From Batillaria attramentaria (Eukaryota; Mollusca; Gastropoda; Batillariidae), in NCBI GenBank assembly GCA_018292915.2, contig JACVVK020000202.1, positions 840,001 through 904,000 of the forward strand: a stretch of 64,000 nucleotides of DNA, written 5' to 3'. Below the pieces are notes generated by a model. That model made no database searches and was not told the DNA's origin. It was given only the letters and a program-made list of their open reading frames with translations. Positions within the stretch are counted from its first letter, which is position 1, and each line of letters opens with the position of its first letter. The translations under genes and the position numbers were made by a program. Below are positions 54,701 to 63,464 of this stretch, one piece after another.

Positions 54701-57700
54701 TGTGTGTGTGTGTGTGTGAATTAGTTTTTGTTGTTTTTTTCACTTTGTTTTGATTTGTTTGTTTGTTGCTTTTTTTCTTTTTTGCTGTCTGGCAACTGAA
54801 CAGTGGATTGCATCTAATGTGCTTCGTGACACACCTATCTGTGTACCTGCATACCTACTTACTGCTTTTTGTCTTCTAAAGACACTGCTTGCAATAAAAG
54901 TACATTTTACTCTTGCATGCAACTCTTGCTGCAGATCCGGTAAATGAGTATACCCCCCACCCACTGACATCTTTTTGTTAATATTGAAAAGTGTACCATA
55001 ACCAAGAGTTGGTATCTCATCCATACAGCCACGTACAGCCTCTCTTTAGAGAGTTTTTTTTTTTCCTCAGCACAGCCTGGATACGCTTTATGTTGAAGTT
55101 CCTGTAGACAGACATACATTGTCAATTGTCTAGGAAAAAAACTGTGTCTTCTCCAGGGAGGAATCTCAGAGGATTGTAATAATTTGTGATACAGTTACTA
55201 ATTAAGTAATCATTTCATGCTTTGGTGCACTTACCTAATGCAGCACACCAGTGACCAACTCTTGGTTATGGCACTGAAACATGCAAACAATTTCTTTTTC
55301 AGTACATTAAGGTTACAAGATCAGTATTTAACATGTTTTAAAACTGTTTTTCTGTGTTAAATGGCTTTCACTGCTGCTAATGCATGTGCACTAGTTTGCA
55401 TGTGTTCATGAAATGAATGTTCTCAGCCTCACATACACCTCTTTAAAACCCACTACTTTTGGGAAAGGACATACTGCATCTTAAGTCTGGTGTGATTTTC
55501 TTAAAACTTACATGATTTATTGGCTGATTTTTTCGTTCCCTAGTGTCCATGCCCTCTTTATTTTCAGTAGTTTCCTCTCATAAACCATTCTAAGTGCATG
55601 CAGTCTTTTCCTGTGTGATCTGTGAAATTTAACTGATAATGCAGGTAACTGTCAACTCTTCTTCATGTATGTCGAGGTATCCAGAAATTACTTATCCGGT
55701 AACTGCATGCATGTTCATTACAAACATAATTAATGTTAAAATTATGTCAATTTGTAGTGTGTACTTGAATGCATTTCATTGTTCACATATTCATTGTTCA
55801 CATTTCTTCAAAACAAAAACCCAAACAAATGAAATGATGACACATTCATAAACAAGAAAAAACATTTGATGACTGCTGTGAGTTACCAATCATATGGACC
55901 GGAAATGTACGTTTGGTATTGGAGAGTTGTCTTGTAGGATATTTTTTAAACTTGAAAGTATGACTTGAAATGTCCTGTTAGGAAATGTGGACAGAGACAT
56001 ACACAACATGTTTTGTATGTCTCTGATGTGGAGAACCTCTCATGAGACAAAAAGAGAAAAGAGTAATTAAGGGGAAACGATTTGGGATCCTGCTACATGT
56101 AGTACATGTATATCAAGCAGTAGCCATGCAACAGTTTGCTGCAGTAAGTGAACAAAAAAATCTTTAGAGCTGAAACACATTTCAAGTGGAAAATAAAACA
56201 AATTTGTCCTCACTCCATTACAGGATCAGCTTGAGAAAAAACTGACTGCTGGTAAAAACATACCAGGTGGTCACACCGACCAGCTTCTGCAGCAGCACTA
56301 CAGCCAGGTGCAGCACCTCAACCAGCAGATGCAGCGCCACCGCGAGGCACAGGAGAGACAACTCTCAGAGAAAATCAAAGCCAAGCAACAGCAGAAGGAA
56401 CAGTATGTACAATGTCAAGTTCTGTAAATGATAACTTGCATCTGTGGATGTCAGAATTATCAGAGACCGCTTTTTGTTTTTGTTTTGTTTTGTTGGTTGT
56501 TTGGGTTTTTTGTTGGGGGGGGGGGGAGGTAGGGGTAGGGGGGTGTCTTTGCGATGGCACATTCTCAGACTCTCTTACCAGCTGCGGAGACTAATTATAG
56601 CTTAATTAACAGTATTCAGCAGGGTGCACATGCAGTTTGATACTGGTTTTCAGTTCTCTTAAACTGGTGCCAGCAGTCAGTCTTCTGGTTTTCAGTATGT
56701 ACAGAACACTTGCATCTTCCCATGTAATTAGTTCAGTTCATTTGAGGACTATGTCTATGGCATTGTGTGTGTGTGTGTGGTTTTTTTTTGGGGGGGAGGG
56801 GGGGGGTTGTTTGTTTTTTTTTGCTGCCCCAACTCTTTGCCAGCTCCAATGGTGTTCCTCCCAGATCATGGATGGAATCCATGGAGGGCTCGAAAGCTGG
56901 GGCAATTTTAATTATGCATAATGATGCATGCGTGTACTTAACATAGATCATTTGAGGACTATGGCATTGTGTGTTTTTTGTTGTCAGGGAGATTGAGTCA
57001 CAACTTGAGGAAGAAGCCCAGGAGGAATACACCGTTCAGCAAAAGAGAGGGGCTGGGTGAGTATAAGTAATTAAAAGTTAATCCTTAGTTACGGGGTTCA
57101 AATCCCCTGGTGGGCGTGAATTGGCTGTGAATTTTTGCTCACTAAATTAGATCAGATTTTCGTGCGAATTCGTGAACAGCACCTGTCTTGCCTTTCTGTA
57201 TACATGCATGCACAAATATCAGATGTGCATGTTAATTTATTAAAGATCCTATTCCAGTTGGAGCTATGGAATGGAACGGAAGTACACACAATTCATTCAG
57301 GAAAATGGGGAAAAACGAATGGATGGGACTTTGTACAAGTTGTGGTGCGTTTCCCTCCTGTGGGTGGGGGGTGGGTCCTGGGGGTGGGGGAGATGGGGGT
57401 GGGGGGGGGGGGGCAACCCAGATTTTGCAGTAGCAGTGGGGCAAAATGAGCCACCAACACACCAGTAGCAATACCAGTTAACACCAACCATGTCTGCAGG
57501 TACGCAAGTCTTGCCCTTATGCAGTCATTCCTGGAGCAGCGGCACCAGCGAGCCATCACGGAGCTGGAGCAGGAGATGCTTGCCGAGCTGGAGAAGAACA
57601 GGGATGAACTCAATAGGCAGATGGAGATTGAGTTACAAAAAGAACTCCAGGTAGGACTGTTGGCTTAATCGTCCAAGTTTGAATGGGGGTGGTGGCTGGT

Positions 57701-59548
57701 GCATAGATGCTGGTTGAAGTAGGCTGTGGGGGTTTGCACTGGGTAGTTACAATTGTTGTTTGGGCGGTCGGTGGTCTAGTGGTTAAAGAACTGGTCACCA
57801 ATGTGAGAGGGTCACGGGTTCGAGTCCCACTCGGGGCAGAGAAATTGTCAGGGGTTCTCTCCAGGTACTTCGGCTTCTTCCTTCTCTGCTTTGGAAATGT
57901 TCAGCCCACAACATTTGAAAAATAAATGCAATTCTAAATTCCGAAACTTTAATACTGAGCTGACCCTTCGCACCACGTGATTTTGTAATGTGTCCAGTGT
58001 GTGAGAGACTGCATGTGATTCACGTGAGCGTGCGTGTTGGGTTCAGTTCGTGGAGCTTTGAGCCGATTCATGAAATTGGGTAAAGCGCCTATACAATATT
58101 CATTATTATTATTATTATTATGTCTTTGTCAGTATGTTTTGCCTGCAACCTTTTTGTGACGGGTGTGCAGGCTCAGCGACAGAGTCTTCTGGCTCAGCTG
58201 GCTGCTGTCACCAACCTGCCGAATAATGAGTTAGAAGATGCGGTGGATGCAGCTGTGGCAGGTGGGTACTTTTATCCCAGGTCTTGCAGAATTAATTTGT
58301 CTTACATTGAAAAAGCCATTAGAGGTAGTCTGAAACATTCCGTTCTCAGCAAGACGAGAGTTAGGTGACTTGACGCAAACTGAGAGTAGGGGAAAGATGC
58401 CGGTTTCAAAGCTTCAACTCTGAACTTTTAACACATTTTGTACCACGCATGAGTATCCCATGTTTTTTATTCTTTCAGTTTTGTATGCGAAAATCAGGCA
58501 AGATTTCTTGACAGCTCTTACTGCAGCAAACACAAGTACAATCAAAGTGCAACACTCTCATTACGCCAAATTCAAATCCATGCAGACATAAATTAATTAA
58601 GTGTAATTTTTTTTGGTTACGCCATGGGTGCACAACCCCAAACTTACTTGGTAAGAATTGAGTTAACATTACAACCATTTTTAAAAAAAACTTTTATGGC
58701 CTCTAATATGGAATCATGTGAGATTATGTTGGAGTCTCATAGCTGTTCGTGAGCTTAAATCAGTGCAATCTTTCTGCATTACATGATCAGGCAAGCAGAG
58801 TGAGAAGACAGCCAAGAGACTTGCCAAAGATCTGAAACAAGGCATTGAACGAGCCAAGTCTGACTTGGAGTATGGTGGCTACATTGACAACAGAGGTAAT
58901 GTGTCTTTGCATATTTTTTTCTAAATCCATACCCTACCTCCCTCTTGCCCAAACATTTTTGTCTTTTTCATTATTTGCGTGTGAAATACAGGATGTTGTG
59001 GTTCACAGTTTGTTTCAGTTGAATTAGAATGAACCACAAAGCATATTTTCAGAAATAATGTTTTTAAGCTGGTGTGTTGATTGTCTGCATCATTTCAAGT
59101 GCTGATGTGGTGGTTGCCTAAATCATTTGGGGCAGTCCTTGGTCCAGTGGTTAAGAAACTTCATCACCAGTGCAAGAGATCAAGTTAGAGTCCGACTTGA
59201 GGCAAAGAATTTTTCCTTCTCATATGTGGCACTGTTCATTCGAGCCGATCGTGTGGAGGTCCCTCTGGGTACTCTGGCTTCCTCTCCCTCTGCTTTGGAA
59301 ATGATCAGCCCACAAATTTAAACATAAATGCAGTTCTAAATTCTAAAACGTAAATAGCTGAGCTGACCCTTCGCACCGCGTGATTGTAATCTGTTCATGC
59401 ACAATGTGTGAGAGAATTAATGCATGTGATCACATGAGCGTGCGTTTTGGGTTCAGCTCACAGCGCTCTGAGCCAATTCAAGATGTGCCTACACACCACG
59501 CAGTTATATTATTATTACACTGTATTTCAAATGCTCACATGTGCGTGC

Positions 59549-59579
<31 letters not shown>

Positions 59580-59719
59580 CAGAACTCAAGAGGACAAGAA
59601 CGGATCTGGACAGAGGTGATTTACGACTTCAGAGACCCAAGTCAGGAAAGAGACCTTCACTCAAAAAAGACGCTTTTGCACAAAGGCTTGAAGAGGCTGA
59701 TGAAGACAGTGATTTCTAA
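41603..59719 (+). CDS. EVC: EVC, Ellis-van Creveld syndrome protein (22 coding exons, 957 aa)
   Basis: EVC is the partner of EVC2 in the ciliary-base complex that promotes Hedgehog signalling (known from vertebrates). A short N-terminal segment with one sequon (NCS, residues 4-6) precedes a single helix at about residues 36-57 (WIAGAFFLGLLVGAGLTALC). A basic region follows (exon 3, FKRRKKVK), then about 750 residues of Glu/Gln/Arg-rich coiled coil, ending EEADEDSDF. The length, 957 aa, is close to human EVC (992 aa). Blocks resembling human EVC in order include the exon 4-5 helix ending LLLKVLEYLLRKK and the C-terminal block LLAQLAAVTNLPNNELEDAV. All 22 exons join in phase with GT-AG introns. 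The start ATG follows gcaaaaa. The gene is head to head with EVC2. The least certain stretch is intron 3 (43741-46638), where a small extra exon could be missed, although the phases close without one. Confidence 0.94.
42080..42395 (+). mobile_element. Probable LINE 3' end with ATA tail
   Basis: T-rich sequence ends in attgtaaggtgcttagagct, then a short hairpin-like segment and (AAT)n. That is the usual 3' end of a non-LTR element or LINE-tailed SINE. It lies in EVC intron 1, and its clade is not clear. Confidence 0.45.
43119..43238 (+). pseudogene. Non-LTR retrotransposon ORF2 C-terminal fragment in EVC intron 2
   Basis: A 39-codon frame ending in TAG reads SEQAFSFADPSLWNALLTGL and then a DCFKNEFKR ending. 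This is the familiar C-terminal pattern of CR1/Jockey-like LINE proteins (AFS-A-P-LWN-LP, then F+--LK). It is followed by about 40 bp and a (GT)n tract that may be its tail. Confidence 0.75.
43281..43333. repeat. (GT)n microsatellite in EVC intron 2
   Basis: A 53-bp GT run directly downstream of the LINE fragment. Confidence 0.97.
43879..43934. repeat. (GT)n microsatellite in EVC intron 3
   Basis: A pure GT run of about 55 bp. Confidence 0.97.
44570..45105 (-). mobile_element. SINE family C, full-length copy (tRNA-derived, A-tail)
   Basis: On the minus strand a tRNA-like head (GGCCCCCGTAGTGTAGTGGT, then CAGGTTCGAATCCCAGCCG) is followed by a body of about 400 bp (gatttttcctacctaggtcg) and ends at ggggcagc plus a long A-rich tail (T-rich on +, 44570-44624). 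A T-run/G-run junction abuts the head at 45109. It is unusually long for a SINE. It lies in EVC intron 3. Confidence 0.85.
45109..45137. repeat. T-run/G-run junction
   Basis: About 12 T pass directly into about 16 G, next to the head of the SINE C copy. Confidence 0.93.
45645..45730. repeat. Long perfect palindrome with (TA)n centre in EVC intron 3
   Basis: The left arm ACTGACGTGGCAAAATCTAG plus TCTAT (45645-45669) has an exact reverse complement at 45706-45730, giving 25-bp arms around about 36 bp of (TA)n. A smaller TA palindrome (tttatatatatataaa) sits immediately left of it. It can extrude a cruciform. Confidence 0.95.
46295..46331. repeat. (GA)n microsatellite in EVC intron 3
   Basis: A GA run with one GGG interruption. 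Confidence 0.95.
48001..48100. repeat. (GCAT)n plus (CA)n microsatellite in EVC intron 7
   Basis: GCATGCATGCGTGCATGCAC-type sequence leads into about 30 CA units. Confidence 0.96.
48181..48584. mobile_element. 404-bp hAT-like non-autonomous element in EVC intron 7
   Basis: The left end CAGGGTCTGTACAGGTCGTG and the reverse-complemented right end CAGGGTCCATACAGGTTCAC are inverted repeats. The interior is built of gtcatggaa/ttccatgac-type phrases. The flanking octamers actgcata and tcaacata agree at 5 of 8 positions, consistent with a decayed 8-bp hAT duplication. It ends 43 bp before EVC exon 8. Confidence 0.7.
49639..49731. mobile_element. Short (~92 bp) TIR repeat, family I
   Basis: It starts ttaacccttgtcttgctgag, whose reverse complement matches the ends at 34661 and 53143, and contains cagcataagacaaatt as in the 53056-53143 copy. 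It lies in EVC intron 9. Confidence 0.6.
50799..51260 (-). pseudogene. RTE-clade LINE fragment (C-terminal part), frameshifted, in EVC intron 10
   Basis: In two minus-strand frames it shows ILNIFWPNTISNKELHN, then a KMALDW/RRWRWIG-type segment, a DPRWKK-type segment, GRPK-like and W-rich blocks, and a GGHEED end at the TAA (50799-50801). These are the ordered landmarks of RTE ORF2 C-termini. Frameshifts and an internal stop make it inactive. Confidence 0.8.
51711..51757. repeat. (CA)n microsatellite with CAA tail in EVC intron 11
   Basis: A pure CA run followed by (CAA)n to about 51845. Confidence 0.96.
52141..52560. repeat. 52/48-bp minisatellite beginning 13 bp after the EVC exon 12 donor
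   Basis: caaagtgcttgaag recurs at 52141, 52193, 52245, 52297, 52349, 52401, 52453, 52501 and 52549. Seven spacings include six of 52 bp, then two of 48 bp after loss of one GTTA. Each unit carries (GTTA)n then tttagggctttacgccgcgc. Confidence 0.97.
53056..53143. mobile_element. Short (~88 bp) TIR repeat, family I
   Basis: It starts gttaactcaggtagtgttga and ends attcagcaagaccagggtta; the ends are imperfect inverted repeats of each other. It lies in EVC intron 13. Confidence 0.6.
54750..56223 (+). other. EVC intron 16, otherwise featureless
   Basis: Apart from the inverted repeat above and a short imperfect hairpin (agagacatacacaac, about 55995-56027), I see no exon or known repeat in this stretch. 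Confidence 0.5.
54995..55271. repeat. 18-bp inverted repeat, 240-bp spacing, in EVC intron 16
   Basis: CCATAACCAAGAGTTGGT near 54996-55013 has an exact reverse complement at 55254-55271. Confidence 0.85.
56500..56545. repeat. T-rich/G-run tract in EVC intron 17
   Basis: TTTTTTGTT is followed by about 12 G and further G-rich sequence. Confidence 0.9.
56780..56927 (-). mobile_element. SINE family C, 3' fragment with T/G junction
   Basis: tgctgccccaactctttgcc and ttcctcccagatcatggatg match the 3' part of the 44625-45105 copy. It is preceded by T-run/G-run sequence. It lies in EVC intron 17. Confidence 0.75.
57762..58120 (+). mobile_element. SINE family B, copy 2
   Basis: A tRNA-like head (GGTCTAGTGGTTAAAGAACT, then GGGTTCGAGTCCCACTCGGG) is followed by the family body (ctctgctttggaaatgttca) and a tail of (ATT)n ending at about 58120, 50 bp before EVC exon 20. 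The 3' end taaagcgcctatacaa resembles LINE-type tails. Confidence 0.88.
58431..58665. repeat. Interspersed repeat family E, copy 2
   Basis: Collinear with 27001-27193, with an extra segment of about 35 bp after the first block. It lies in EVC intron 20, same orientation on +. Confidence 0.8.
59128..59517 (+). mobile_element. SINE family B, copy 3
   Basis: It has a diverged head (ggtccagtggttaagaaact), body ctctgctttggaaatgatca and tail (ATT)n at about 59505-59517. It lies in EVC intron 21 and ends about 65 bp before the last EVC exon. Confidence 0.85.
59544..59579 (+). repeat. (TGCG)n/(TG)n tract forming the 3' splice-site tract of EVC exon 22
   Basis: gtgcgtgcgtgtgtgtgtgt continues to gtgcag directly before exon 22 (starts 59583), replacing the usual polypyrimidine tract. 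Confidence 0.95.
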
Positions 59720-59813
59720 TGTGTTGCACTGCTCAAAGAACTACTCCGAACTTATGAAATAAGCAGTGAATCAAGAAGACATAATCTGGGAACATGTTCC
59801 CTCTTATCTTGGG

Positions 59814-59819
59814 AATAAA
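59814..59819 (+). terminator. Polyadenylation signal of EVC
   Basis: AATAAA lies 95 nt after the EVC TAA, the first canonical signal downstream, giving a very short 3' UTR. Confidence 0.65.
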
Positions 59820-60130
59820 TGTGATGTAAAATGCATTTCAATATACATGTACATGTACAGTGTATTTAACTGAATTCAATCCAACCAAGCAGCTTTTTAT
59901 TTTTTGTATTTTAAGGAACTGTTCAGACTTTCTATTAATGTTATTAATACTTTCCAATTCGCTTATTTTGATGTATATGAGACTTTTTAAAAACTGTTTA
60001 TGGCGTTTTGGTAGGTTTGAAGAATGCATTTGATAATGGGAAGGGGAGGGAACTTTGAGGGGGAGGGGACTTAGAGGGGGTGGAGGGATGGGGGGGGGGG
60101 GGGATATGGATAATTATGTCTTTTTTCCTT

Positions 60131-60705
60131 GCACGCAGCAAAGTGTATATTTCTTCTATCAGTATATCAACCTATGCAGCCTGAAAACGATCAAAGGTCT
60201 TTTTGAAAGTTTATTAGTTCAATCTATGTGCATATGGTTCATGCACAGATCTGTTTATGGCCTTAAATTAGTAGTTTTGTTGTCACGTACATTCTTTAAA
60301 AGCCTCCCAGCTTTGATCTCAGGTCACATTGTAAAATTGTGATTGCAGGTTAGTCTTTTCTTGAATCACGCGTATCCTTTTCCTCAGCAAATGAAGGTTT
60401 ATTTCTTTTTTTTTTTCCCTTGCACTCAGCTCAGTGTATGTTTTTTTCTATCAATATCTGCAGTGAATTCAGCCTATGCAGCCTGAAAACAATCAAAAGT
60501 CTTTTTGAAAGTATGTGTACATATGGATCGTACACAGATCTGTTTATGGCCTTAAAGTAGTATAGTAACTTTGTTGTCATGTGCATTCATTTTAAAGCGT
60601 CCGAGCTTTGATCTCAGGTCATATTGTAAAATTATGATTGCAGGTTAGTCTTTTCTTGAATCACTCATATCATTTTCCTCAGCAAATGAAGCTTCATATA
60701 TCCGT
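60131..60705. repeat. 291-bp tandem duplication downstream of EVC
   Basis: Phrases such as tatgcagcctgaaaac, agatctgtttatggcctta and ttgcaggttagtcttttctt occur at about 60172/60472 and onward, with a period close to 291-300 bp and moderate divergence. Confidence 0.88.
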
Positions 60706-61455
60706 TTGTGTTTTGTTTTACTGGTTAATCTGTTGTTTAAATGCTGTGATTTTAGTGTTTTATTATTTGCTCAAACTGAAGACCACGTTTTTAAAGTTGG
60801 ACTTACCAGCCTGTCAGTAGGTGTGGGCCTATGATCTGGCTTGGTTCAATCAAAACTAGATGGAAAGTGGGCCCCTTTTCAGGAGGCAGCAATTATTTTT
60901 TCATGTGCTAGTTACTAATGTTGATTGTTCTACCTATTGGTTGAGCGGTCTTTTTTCACTTATCCTCAAAAAATGCTGTGATAATGTTCTTTTTAAATTT
61001 CTTACTTTCTACCTTATTGTCTACAATATAGACATGATGTACTTAAAATGTGTGTATATAAAAACAATTAAGTGTTATATTCATATATTCAAGAAAAATT
61101 CAATGCTTACCTTTCTTTATTGATGGAGTTTTTCTCCGTCTTTACACATTTGTTTATTTTCTTTTTAAAAATAGAAACCGAAGCTGATGCTTCCTCTAGT
61201 GTGATATTTCCTTTGTAATTTTTGTTTATGGTTAGATGGGGAGGGGTAGATCATTAATATTATTGTTGTTAGATTTTTAATTCAAATCAAACTAGATGAG
61301 CGTCAAATCATAATTCTTGACAGACTGTTTTTAAATAATCAAGTATAATGTTTACTTGCCTGTTTAATGACATTAGCACAATGTATTGTTTTTGCTCAAT
61401 GTGTCCAGATATGTCTACTATGATTGAAAACCCTGCTCTGCCAATTAAGAAAGCA
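60705..61455. other. Intergenic, nothing recognised
   Basis: AT-rich sequence without gene or repeat that I can name. Confidence 0.5.
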
Positions 61456-61459
61456 ACAC

Positions 61460-61460
<1 letters not shown>

Positions 61461-61513
<53 letters not shown>
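61461..61513. repeat. (GT)n microsatellite
   Basis: A pure GT run of about 53 bp. Confidence 0.97.
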
Positions 61514-61514
<1 letters not shown>

Positions 61515-61649
61515 ACGTGGTTCAACGCAGATTTTCATTATCAAGTTATTTCACCAAAAAGAAGTTGCAGCACCAATAAGCAAAATACAACCAAACATTT
61601 TTTACTCTGTGTTAACTGAAAGAGGGGTGGGGGGAGGGGGGGGGGCAAG

Positions 61650-61810
61650 CAGCCGGGAGCACTATAGAGCACCGGGAACATAGAGCCTCCGGGAATATAC
61701 ACCGTTTTTACGGGTCAGACCTATGTCTCCCCGTGTCTAGGTTCCTGGCTCTCTCTGTTCCAGGTGTTCTATAAAGTACCGGGAACATGACCTCCCCTGG
61801 AACGTAGACA
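61650..61810. repeat. Short direct repeat pair (accgggaacat)
   Basis: actatagagcaccgggaaca and ctataaagtaccgggaacat lie about 108 bp apart with related cctcc-gggaa phrases between. The class is unknown. Confidence 0.5.
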
Positions 61811-62159
61811 CACGTGGTGTGATAGGGCTGACAGGGAACAGGAAGGGATTAAGGATGGGTGCGCTGTTTTAAGCGTACTGGGTTCAGCATGGTTTATTTT
61901 CAAAGAAACTTTTGGTCACAATCGTAACAGTTGACGCGGGGGTGCGTTCGTATTTTCCTCAGCTTTTATTTCGCGCCGTCGTGCCGCGGGCAGTGCTTAC
62001 CCACCACGTTCAGTTTACGGGATTCAAGTTCAGTTTGATTTGAGGTCGTTCGTGCGTGTGATCACTCTTGACGGTAATAGTCAGGCGCGAGGCAAAATAT
62101 CCCCAGCAGAGGCCGAACGAAACAACCCAACCCCCAGATTACACACCCTAGCAGGGGCC

Positions 62160-62680
62160 GAACGACCCCCCCCCCCAACAAAAAACCCTAAACAAACAAA
62201 CCAAAAAACAAAATAAACAACAGCAACAACAACAACAACAACAAACAAACAACCCTCTCTCCTTTCCCCTCCGACCCCCCCCCCCCAAAAAAAAAAAAAT
62301 CAACAAAAAACAACAAACAACAACAACAACAACAAAAAAACAACCACCAAAAAAAAACAAAAAACAACAACCAAAAAAACCCCAACAACAACCAACTAGT
62401 CTAACCCCCCCCCCCCCCCGAAAACAAACAACAACAAACAAAAAAACAAAAAACACCAAAACAAACCCCCACACAAACCAATAAACTAGAAACAAAAGAA
62501 CACAAACAAACAAAAAATGCAAGTTTGCAGTGGAAAAACTTTGGCTTTTTGCTCTGGAGAACAAACGTCTGGCAGTGCTTTTGTCGACCCCCCCAAAAAA
62601 CAAACAAAACAACAACAAAAAACAAAACAAAACTCCAAAACAAAATAAAACTAACACAAAAAACAACATAACATAACAAG
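62160..62680. repeat. C-run/A-run and CAA-rich low-complexity region
   Basis: C homopolymers at about 62167, 62275 and 62405 each pass toward A-rich sequence within about 500 bp of CAA/AAAC repeats. Just before it, agcaggggccgaacga-type phrases are duplicated (62106 and 62151). Long open frames here are compositional artefacts. Confidence 0.92.
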
Positions 62681-62773
62681 AACAAACGCTAACTTTTTCT
62701 TTTTTTTAAGCAGAAAACCTGAAAATATACTAGTAAACATGTACAACTGAACTCAATAACAATGCCTGCCGGA

Positions 62774-62774
<1 letters not shown>

Positions 62775-62803
<29 letters not shown>
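62775..62803. repeat. (CA)n microsatellite
   Basis: A short pure CA run. Confidence 0.95.
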
Positions 62804-62807
<4 letters not shown>

Positions 62808-62809
62808 CT

Positions 62810-63460
62810 AAAGCTCAACTTGGAGGTGCCGGATTAGCGTCAAATACTCGTGAGTCGTTGGGGGGGATTGTCTGTCATTGTTGTTGGTTGGCAAGAGCTT
62901 GCACTGAGTCGCCGAATTACCGGCCTTCATTTAACATTAGTGACATATTTCCTTTTGTGGCATTCATGTCAAACTGTACTGATTGTGTTTTGTCAAACAC
63001 TGATCACTGCGCTGGCTGCGTGCAGAAAGCAGACGACTGTGAAAACACGCAAAGTTAGCGACAAGCACTAGTACACACTCTCTGGCGACAATACAGTGCG
63101 TGAATCCCGTGCAAAGCTCAGTCGCTCACCTTGGGCTCCGGGCACGATTAAGGACACACCAAAACCAGAAAGGGGTGTATTTCTCAGCGTCATTGTTATT
63201 TTCGTTCAATGACACCTATCCTGACTTGTCAAAACGCAATTAAACCGTGTCACATTATAATTACCGGGGTCAATACCTCTTTCACTCTTTTTTGACTGCT
63301 CTTTGACGTTGACTCAGTTTCATAATTTTCCATTGACCAACCCTCCCACCCCTGTGCTCAGTTTCGGAACGGTCCCCAAACCGCACCAAAATGCTGAGGT
63401 TCGAAGTGAACCTTTGAGGTGGAGACTTTTAGCGCGGTAGGTTGTGCTCGGCCTCTGTGT
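62810..63460. other. Intergenic, nothing recognised
   Basis: Unique-looking sequence without supported coding exons. Confidence 0.45.
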
Positions 63461-63464
63461 CGAT

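Larger units (their letters stand above)
41603..59719 (+). other. EVC: Exon map of EVC (coding parts)
   Basis: Exons: 41603-41803, 42868-42945, 43574-43740, 46639-46723, 46905-47057, 47377-47466, 47757-47831, 48627-48927, 49338-49486, 50143-50241, 51328-51469, 51951-52128, 52744-52833, 53272-53395, 53901-54047, 54493-54555, 56224-56402, 56988-57056, 57500-57650, 58171-58261, 58791-58895, 59583-59719. Coding length is 2874 nt, that is 958 codons with stop (TAA 59717-59719). Introns hold LINE pieces (43119-43238, 50799-51260), a hAT-like element (48181-48584), SINE copies (44625-45105, 56819-56927, 57762-58120, 59128-59517), a palindrome (45645-45730) and a 52/48-bp minisatellite (52141-52560). 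Confidence 0.9.

Noticed and set aside
62148..62669. 173-codon minus-strand frame rich in Val, Phe and Cys
   Set aside because: It is translated CAA/C/A low-complexity DNA.
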